A DNA stretch of 64,000 nucleotides from UBA11704 sp964491805 (lineage in GTDB: Bacteria > Patescibacteriota > Minisyncoccia > Phycocordibacterales > UBA5272). Each line of letters opens with the position of its first letter. Positions within the stretch are counted from its first letter, which is position 1. Below the pieces are notes generated by a model. It was given only the letters and a program-made list of their open reading frames with translations. It was not told the origin of the DNA and did not search any database. This document shows positions 59,385-64,000 of the stretch, in pieces. A program made the position numbers and the translations under genes. Location: NCBI GenBank assembly GCA_964491805.1, contig CAZBGU010000001.1:103232-167231 (forward strand), in the 5' to 3' direction.

Positions 59385-60956
59385 ATGGAATCGCTCTCTT
59401 TTCTTGATGAAATACACTTTGACCTTATTGGTGTAATCATTGCTGTTATCGGGATTATGGCTTTGGCAGCGATTGTCTTTTTGAGAAGTAAAAATAGTAT
59501 AACGAGCAGAAGTTTCTTTTTCTTTTCTCTTGTTACGATATTTTGGGGCCTCTCTAATTATTTCTTGTATAAGTTTACAAACCCCGCAGATACTTTGCTT
59601 GCGCTTCGTTTCCACATTTTTCTTACGATTTGGCATGCGTATGCCTTTTTCCAACTAGCGTACGTATTTCCATCTGAGAAAAAAGAGCTTCCGTTGTGGC
59701 ATCGTTACGGTCTGCTCCCTCTTGCCTTTTTCAGTTCAACATTGCTTCTTATACCTTTTGTGTTTAAGGAAGTAAGTAAACTTATACCAGTCGAAGAAAT
59801 TGTAAATCCAGAAAAAAGTCAGGGGATTATTTTGGCAGGAATAGTGACATTATGCTTTTTTGCTGCTGGTATCTATACGCTGTTTAGACGGATAGGTCAA
59901 TCAAAAGGGGATGAGCGTAGACAGGTCATGCTTATGTTCACGGGCATGTCGCTCACGGCTGGTCTACTACTTCTCTTTAGTTTTATCCTACCTATAGGTT
60001 TTAAGAATTTCGACTTTGTTCCTTACGGGTCACTTTTTATATTCCCAGTCATCGTATTTACGGCGTACGCAATTTATATTGTTGAGCTTTTCCACGTTAA
60101 AAATATTTTCGCAGGGTTGTTCACATTCTTTTTGTGTATTGTGTCGCTTATTGAGCTTGTTATCGCTGATACAGTTGAACAGCTTCTGCTTCGAGTTGCG
60201 GTCTTTCTCCTTACAATCATAATTGGTATTCAGTTAGTAAAAAATACATTCGAGATCGAGCTTGCTAATGAGCAAAAGTCAGAGCTTATGAGTTTTGCAA
60301 CTCACGAAATTCGTACACCAATCACTGTTATGCGAGGCTACGCCACCATGCTCCTCGACGGCGACAGAGGTGAAATTAACGAGCATGTCAAGGATCTCCT
60401 CCAGAAGATAATGATAGCAGGTAACGATGTTACTACACTGCTTTCTGAGTATCTCGATAAATCAAAGATTGAACTAGGCCAACTTGAATACGCTCCAACA
60501 AAATTTGATGTTAAGACGATTGTTAACGAGCTGCTCGTAGTGTTTCGTGTTCATGCTGATCAGAAGAATATCAAGATTACGAAGTCGGTCCCAAAGACTC
60601 CTAAGTGTAATATCTTTGTAGACCAATCTCGCCTTAAGGAAGTTCTTACTAACATTATTGATAACGCTATAAAATACACACCAAAAGGTTCTATTTCTGT
60701 ATCTGTAAAAAACGAACACGGCTATGTTACGATAGCGATAGTGGACACGGGAGTTGGTATCGAAAGTGAAGTTATGCCATCTCTATTTAAAGAATTTTCT
60801 CGAGCTGATTTGCAAAAAGTTAATATTCTTGGTAGTGGTCTTGGTCTCTATTTGGCAAAGAAATTTACTGAGGCTCAGAATGGTAAGATATGGGCTGAAT
60901 CAGAAGGTAAAGACAAAGGGTCGCAGTTCTATGTTCAGTTTCCTGAAGCTAAATAG
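59385..60956 (+). CDS. Second membrane histidine kinase with 7-helix sensor region
   Basis: The 523-residue protein has the same plan as the kinase at 57128. Seven or more helices occupy about residues 10-290. The H-box is SFATHEIRTPITVMRGYA, and the HATPase domain has NIIDNAIKYT, DTGVGIE and GSGLGLYLAKKF. The cytosolic linker is shorter. The sequences are similar enough in the kinase core to suggest duplication of the kinase/receiver pair, though the sensor regions have diverged. Its partner is the receiver starting 14 bases after its stop. Confidence 0.93.
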   Translation: MESLSFLDEIHFDLIGVIIAVIGIMALAAIVFLRSKNSITSRSFFFFSLVTIFWGLSNYFLYKFTNPADTLLALRFHIFLTIWHAYAFFQLAYVFPSEKKELPLWHRYGLLPLAFFSSTLLLIPFVFKEVSKLIPVEEIVNPEKSQGIILAGIVTLCFFAAGIYTLFRRIGQSKGDERRQVMLMFTGMSLTAGLLLLFSFILPIGFKNFDFVPYGSLFIFPVIVFTAYAIYIVELFHVKNIFAGLFTFFLCIVSLIELVIADTVEQLLLRVAVFLLTIIIGIQLVKNTFEIELANEQKSELMSFATHEIRTPITVMRGYATMLLDGDRGEINEHVKDLLQKIMIAGNDVTTLLSEYLDKSKIELGQLEYAPTKFDVKTIVNELLVVFRVHADQKNIKITKSVPKTPKCNIFVDQSRLKEVLTNIIDNAIKYTPKGSISVSVKNEHGYVTIAIVDTGVGIESEVMPSLFKEFSRADLQKVNILGSGLGLYLAKKFTEAQNGKIWAESEGKDKGSQFYVQFPEAK

Positions 60957-60970
60957 TTAATTATCATAAT

Positions 60971-61375
60971 ATGTTAAAGACGAATAAAAAAATAATGATT
61001 ATTGAAGATAATAAGGACCTTCAAGATATCTATAGGCACAGTTTCGAAAAATATGGTTTTGAAGTTGTTGTTAAAGGAGACGGTCTAGAAGGTGTCATGA
61101 GTGTTGTTGAGGTTATGCCTGACGTTATTCTTCTTGACCTTATGATGCCAGGAATGGACGGTTTTGGTTTTTTGAAAAAAATTAAAGAAATCGAAAGTAT
61201 TTCAATCCCAATAGTTGTTTGCTCAAATATTTCAGATGTAGATACAATTAACAAGGCCCTCAAAGAGGGTGCCGAGTCTGTACTTCTTAAAGTGGACTAT
61301 TCTGGAAAGCAGCTTGTAGAAAAAGTTGCTCACATAATGGACGATTTTTACAAAAGACAAAAAAAGCATACATAA
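60971..61375 (+). CDS. Second single-domain response regulator
   Basis: The 134-residue receiver has IIEDNKD, the phosphoacceptor in ILLDLMMPGMDG, VVCSNISD and VLLKVDYSGKQLVEKV. It shares with the first receiver the unusual CSN(L/I)SD and LLK(I/V)xYSGK(E/Q)LV stretches, confirming the two as paralogues. There is no output domain. The tail is basic (YKRQKKHT). Confidence 0.93.
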   Translation: MLKTNKKIMIIEDNKDLQDIYRHSFEKYGFEVVVKGDGLEGVMSVVEVMPDVILLDLMMPGMDGFGFLKKIKEIESISIPIVVCSNISDVDTINKALKEGAESVLLKVDYSGKQLVEKVAHIMDDFYKRQKKHT

Positions 61376-61531
61376 AACTTCATTTAAAATAATAGGGTTT
61401 TTGTATTTTGCACAGGTATTTTCTATTAGATCATGGTGCCCATAATTGGCTCTATTTCTGAAATAGGTTGATCGGTAGCTCCTAAATAGCCAGTTTATTG
61501 GTATAGACTTTTCTTTTTCTGTAGATTGTGG

Positions 61532-61537
61532 TAGAAT
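61532..61537 (+). promoter_or_regulatory. -10 box of rpsP
   Basis: TAGAAT ends 7 bases before ATG 61545, predicting a leaderless ribosomal protein mRNA. Confidence 0.5.
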
Positions 61538-61544
61538 ATGTCAC

Positions 61545-61841
61545 ATGTTAAAAATCAGATTACAGCGCACAGGCCGCAAGAATGACCCACACTTTCGCTT
61601 GATTGTTACAGAAAGTACACTTAAGCCAAAGACATCCCAGTTTGCTGAGATTGTCGGAACATATAATGTTAAGGCGGGTGTTTTCGAGGCAAAAGCAGAT
61701 CGTGTTAAGCACTGGATGTCAGTTGGTGCTCAGGTTACTCCTACGGCATACAACCTCCTTGTGTCTAAGGGTGTTCTTACAGGTAAGAAGATTAACGTTC
61801 TTCCAAAAAAGACCCCACAGAAGAAAGAGGTTAAGGCGTAA
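61545..61841 (+). CDS. rpsP: Ribosomal protein S16
   Basis: S16 is a small-subunit assembly protein. The 98-residue chain begins MLKIRLQRTGRKNDPHFRLIVTES and continues with IVGTYNV and WMSVGAQVTPTAYNLLVSKGV, all diagnostic, with a basic tail. In many bacteria rpsP, a KH protein gene, rimM and trmD form one operon. Here the KH gene and trmD follow but rimM is missing and other elements intervene. Confidence 0.97.
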   Translation: MLKIRLQRTGRKNDPHFRLIVTESTLKPKTSQFAEIVGTYNVKAGVFEAKADRVKHWMSVGAQVTPTAYNLLVSKGVLTGKKINVLPKKTPQKKEVKA

Positions 61842-61871
61842 TGCATAGCATAGAATTGAGATGATGCAGGA

Positions 61872-61910
61872 GCATGCAAGAACGACGCCTTCGGCGTCGT
61901 TCTTGCATGC
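61872..61910 (+). terminator. Very stable 18-pair hairpin after rpsP
   Basis: The arms 61872-61889 and 61893-61910 are perfectly complementary over 18 bases with a three-base loop. There is no T run on either strand, so it may be a transcription terminator, an RNA 3' end stabiliser or a processing site. Confidence 0.6.
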
Positions 61911-61977
61911 GTAGTGTGAATAACTTCCGTTACTAATGTAGCACTCATTGTTACACTGTAAAGATAGAAAATAAAAT

Positions 61978-62316
61978 ATGAAAGATCAAGAATTTGTTGA
62001 ATATGTAGTGAAAGCTTTAGTTGATAATGCAGATAAGGTGAAAGTAGAAAGAAGGGTTGATGAAATGGGTGTTCTTATTACACTTGATGTTGATGCAGCT
62101 GATATGGGGAAGATAATTGGTCGTGATGGAGCAACCGCAAAAGCGCTCCGCACGCTACTTCGTGTTGTTGGTATGAAGAACAACGCTCGTGTTAATCTCA
62201 AGATTAACGAACCAGATGGCCGCTCGTATAACGGAGGTGAAGCTTCACAGTCTTATTTGCCAAAATATGATACATCTGATGTTGACGCAGTGATGAATGA
62301 CTTGAAGAGTTTATAA
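61978..62316 (+). CDS. khpA: KH-domain RNA-binding protein (KhpA/YlqC-like)
   Basis: The 112-residue protein has a single KH domain. DMGKIIGRDGATAKALRTLLRVV holds the GxxG loop (GRDG) that binds RNA, and VNLKINEPDG closes the fold. KhpA is usually about 75-80 residues; the extra 30 at the C-terminus (SYNGGEASQSYLPKYDTSD...) is a lineage-specific tail. It probably acts in RNA metabolism or cell-shape control as in other bacteria. It is located after rpsP as in common operons. Confidence 0.88.
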   Translation: MKDQEFVEYVVKALVDNADKVKVERRVDEMGVLITLDVDAADMGKIIGRDGATAKALRTLLRVVGMKNNARVNLKINEPDGRSYNGGEASQSYLPKYDTSDVDAVMNDLKSL

Positions 62317-62344
62317 ATTTGATTCTGTTGTTACTAGTATATAG

Positions 62345-62380
62345 ACAAAAACAACTACGCCACTGCATAGTTGTTTTTGT
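62345..62380 (+). terminator. Terminator after khpA
   Basis: ACAAAAACAACTA (62345-62357) pairs perfectly with TAGTTGTTTTTGT (62368-62380), with the T-rich side at the 3' arm followed by TTG. Confidence 0.8.
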
Positions 62381-62394
62381 TTGTAAACAAATTG

Positions 62395-62417
62395 CCGCGA
62401 GGCAATTTGCCTCGCGG
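62395..62417 (-). terminator. GC-rich palindrome abutting the stop of a small minus-strand gene
   Basis: CCGCGAGGCAA and TTGCCTCGCGG (62395-62405/62407-62417) form a near-continuous palindrome that ends at the stop codon of the gene at 62418. A second pairing, AATTGCC/GGCAATT, overlaps it, so alternative stems exist. Confidence 0.55.
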
Positions 62418-62663
62418 TTAGTGTTGCGGCTTTTCCACTTTGAGCACAGGCCCGTCTGATAGAAGCATTGCCTCTATCCACTGCCTATGGTTGTCAAAGT
62501 CACGTGAAATCTCTGCAATTAATGCCCGCAGAGATGCTTGCTCATCATTAGGAAGTTTGTCTCCAAAAGCATGAGGAATCATCTCTTCGGCAATTCTATT
62601 TTGCTCTCTGATGAGCGACAGCCGGAGAGCAATCAGCCGTCTTCGAAAGTGTGCCTCTGTCAT
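62418..62663 (-). CDS. Hypothetical 81-residue helical protein
   Basis: ATG 62663 (GGGGAAAG a few bases upstream) opens an 81-residue frame; a TTG 11 codons earlier is less likely. The protein is almost entirely helical and charged (HFRRRLIALRLSLIREQNRIAEEM, SLRALIAEISRDFDNHRQWIEAML), with no cysteine or membrane segment. It could be a small coiled-coil or nucleic-acid-associated protein. No family is recognised. It belongs to the cassette-style genes with a GC palindrome at the stop. Confidence 0.45.
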   Translation of the reverse strand: MTEAHFRRRLIALRLSLIREQNRIAEEMIPHAFGDKLPNDEQASLRALIAEISRDFDNHRQWIEAMLLSDGPVLKVEKPQH

Positions 62664-62729
62664 TTCAGCTTTCCCCGAAAGAAAGTAGGGTTTCAAAATC
62701 TATTGCAATACTGCTATATTTTTGTTATT

Positions 62730-63434
62730 ATGTCAAGAATGAAGCAGAAACCACTTCGTTTTCACATTGTTACTATTTTCCCTAACATGTTTGTTAGTTA
62801 CTTTGCTGAGTCTATTCTTTCTCGTGCGATAGAAAATAAGTTAATTGAGATAAAGACATACTCTCTCCGAGAGTTTACAAAAGATAAGCATAGACGCGTT
62901 GATGGCAAGCCATACGGTGGTGGACCGGGAATGATTATGTGGGTGGATCCAATTCTTAATTGTGTTGATGCTATCAAAAAATCAATTGCTCGACGAAAGA
63001 CTAGTAAGATATTGGTGGTAATTTTTAATGCAGGAGGTGATAAGTTTACTAACACGATTGCACAGAAGACCGTGAAGGGTTATACCGACATTATTTTCAT
63101 CTGTGGTCGTTATGAAGGTATTGACTCTCGGGTAAAGAAGATTCTCCGTGCGAAAGAGTGGAGTATTGGTGATTATGTTCTTACAGGTGGAGAGCTGCCT
63201 GCAATGGTGTGTATTGATGTGATAGCAAGACAAGTAAAAGACGTTCTTCATGATGAGTTGTCGCTCGAAGAAAAGCGTATTGCTTCTCATGAAATATATG
63301 CTCGACCAGAAATCTATGAATATCAAGGTAAAAAGTACCGTGTACCGAAGGTGCTTCTTTCTGGTAACCATAAGCTTATTGATGAATATCGTACAAGGAA
63401 GGAGAATACGATAGGGAAGACTACAAGATTGTAG
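62730..63434 (+). CDS. trmD: tRNA (guanine-37-N1)-methyltransferase
   Basis: TrmD methylates G37 next to the anticodon, preventing frameshifts. From ATG 62730 (a TATATT box just upstream) the protein has 234 residues, the normal length. The SPOUT knot motifs are present: DGKPYGGGPGMIM, FICGRYEGIDSRV and EWSIGDYVLTGGELPAM, with the catalytic Asp in CIDVIARQV. The open frame extends upstream through the opposite-strand gene but has no similarity there. Confidence 0.96.
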   Translation: MSRMKQKPLRFHIVTIFPNMFVSYFAESILSRAIENKLIEIKTYSLREFTKDKHRRVDGKPYGGGPGMIMWVDPILNCVDAIKKSIARRKTSKILVVIFNAGGDKFTNTIAQKTVKGYTDIIFICGRYEGIDSRVKKILRAKEWSIGDYVLTGGELPAMVCIDVIARQVKDVLHDELSLEEKRIASHEIYARPEIYEYQGKKYRVPKVLLSGNHKLIDEYRTRKENTIGKTTRL

Positions 63435-63519
63435 GTTTTATCGTGTGATCGCATGAGATGTACATACGTCTTGCGATTAGACTACTGTTGTTGGTTGTAC
63501 GGTATACACTGTAAAAATT

Positions 63520-63732
63520 ATGTATTTAAAACTCAAAGTAATTCCAAGCTCCAAGGTAGAGAGAGTTGAGAAAATATCTGGAGACACTTGGCATATATGG
63601 GTACGAGTTCCTGCTGAGAATAACGCAGCTAATAGTAGGATTCTTGAGATCGTTCGTGAGTCATTCCCGGGTACGTCTATACGAATAGTAAGTGGTCACC
63701 ATTCACCATCAAAGATTGTTTCTATCAACTAG
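63520..63732 (+). CDS. DUF167/YggU-family protein
   Basis: The 70-residue protein matches the small YggU family. LKVIPSSKVERVEKI, VRVPAENNAANSRILEIV (usually PxxGxAN) and IVSGHHSPSKIVSI follow the usual order. The family has a compact alpha/beta fold of unknown role. A TATACA box (63503-63508) lies 11 bases before the ATG. It is separate from trmD by 85 bases. Confidence 0.85.
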   Translation: MYLKLKVIPSSKVERVEKISGDTWHIWVRVPAENNAANSRILEIVRESFPGTSIRIVSGHHSPSKIVSIN

Positions 63733-63795
63733 CGGTGAAGGATTTTTTTTGTTACAATTCTACTCACTTGCTCCTGAAAGAACAAGTAAAAATAA

Positions 63796-63871
63796 GCCAA
63801 TGTAGCTCAGTTGGTAGAGCACTTCCATGGTAAGGAAGAGGTCATCGGTTCAATCCCGATCATTGGCTCCA
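63796..63871 (+). tRNA. tRNA-Thr (anticodon GGU), CCA encoded
   Basis: The cloverleaf is complete. Acceptor GCCAATG/CATTGGC, D arm GCTC/GAGC, anticodon stem CTTCC/GGAAG with loop ATGGTAA, T arm ATCGG/CCGAT with loop TTCAATC. The discriminator T is followed by an encoded CCA, unlike the tRNA-Thr(UGU) at 22708. Anticodon GGT reads ACC and ACU. Confidence 0.96.
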
Positions 63872-63874
63872 TAG

Positions 63875-63908
63875 ACAAAATCGCGCCTTAATGGTTGCGA
63901 TTTTGTTT
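63875..63908 (+). terminator. Terminator after tRNA-Thr(GGU)
   Basis: ACAAAATCGC (63875-63884) pairs perfectly with GCGATTTTGT (63897-63906), continuing into TT. Confidence 0.75.
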
Positions 63909-63974
63909 CTTGATACAAAGTCTCGTTGCCTTTTTATCAAGGTTGTAAATATGGTAGAATATGGTGTACAAAAA

Positions 63975-64000
63975 GCCAGAGTAGCTCAGTTGGTAGAGCA
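63975..64000 (+). tRNA. tRNA, 5' part only (cut by window end)
   Basis: GCCAGAG followed by TAGCTCAGTTGGTAGAGCA is the acceptor strand and D arm of a further tRNA. The anticodon lies outside the window, so the isotype is unknown. The first half resembles the two tRNA-Thr genes. Confidence 0.9.

Overview
The window looks like a stretch of a small, host-dependent bacterial chromosome from the Candidate Phyla Radiation (Patescibacteria), most likely a Parcubacteria/Paceibacteria lineage. The grounds are short, tightly packed genes, a fermentative pentose/phosphoketolase carbon route, a compact F-type ATP synthase, surface proteins with peptidoglycan-binding-like and cytochrome b5 repeats, and many genes whose -10 box (TATACT/TATAAT) lies only 6-15 bases before the start codon, implying leaderless mRNAs. 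TGA is used as an ordinary stop, which argues against the CPR groups that recode UGA. There is no rRNA, CRISPR array, insertion sequence or prophage. The lineage assignment is inference from gene content.

Layout. 1-10500: central carbon metabolism (GAPDH end, RpiB, an Rpe-like protein, split transketolase, PfkB-type sugar kinase, class II aldolase, malic enzyme), plus a metallopeptidase-like protein, two tiny paralogous membrane peptides and an HD-domain protein. 10650-11870: a tRNA-guanine transglycosylase lacking its zinc cysteines. 12500-18500: the most unusual locus, a membrane protein, a ferric-reductase/NOX-type transmembrane oxidoreductase, a membrane-anchored cytochrome b5 domain and a 1201-residue protein with eight more b5 domains. 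Together they could form a b-haem electron route from cytosolic NAD(P)H to the cell surface. 18700-29000: UvrB, envelope proteins, tRNA-Thr(UGU), a thioredoxin-like protein, a membrane glycosyltransferase and phenylalanyl-tRNA synthetase. PheT has lost its EMAP-like domain and carries an NlpC/P60-type domain inserted in B5. 29000-36300: MnmA, a CooC-like ATPase, ZIP transporter and Fur-family regulator arranged divergently, peroxiredoxin, SIMPL protein, YciB-like protein and a DsbA-like protein.

36400-45000: ATP synthase genes in the order a / c-b-delta-alpha-gamma-(NUDIX)-beta-epsilon. Subunit a is separated from the rest by its own terminator, a helix-turn-helix gene and a strongly structured non-coding RNA of about 370 nt of no class I recognise. 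The c subunit carries the sodium-type ligand signature. 45000-50300: UppP, PAP2 phosphatase, an endonuclease/exonuclease/phosphatase protein and a short, apparently hinge-less SMC. 50400-56000: phosphoketolase overlapping acetate kinase (acetyl phosphate to ATP), then RNase R. 56100-61400: a Rossmann-fold protein and two consecutive histidine kinase/receiver pairs. 61500-64000: rpsP, KH protein, trmD, DUF167 and tRNA-Thr(GGU), with a further tRNA cut by the window end.

Two gene styles alternate. Housekeeping genes have a -10 box almost touching the start codon and little Shine-Dalgarno signal. A scattered set of about nine short single genes instead has clear Shine-Dalgarno sequences, usually a private GC-rich hairpin just after the stop, and by eye a GC-richer codon style. 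These look like separately acquired or separately regulated cassettes.
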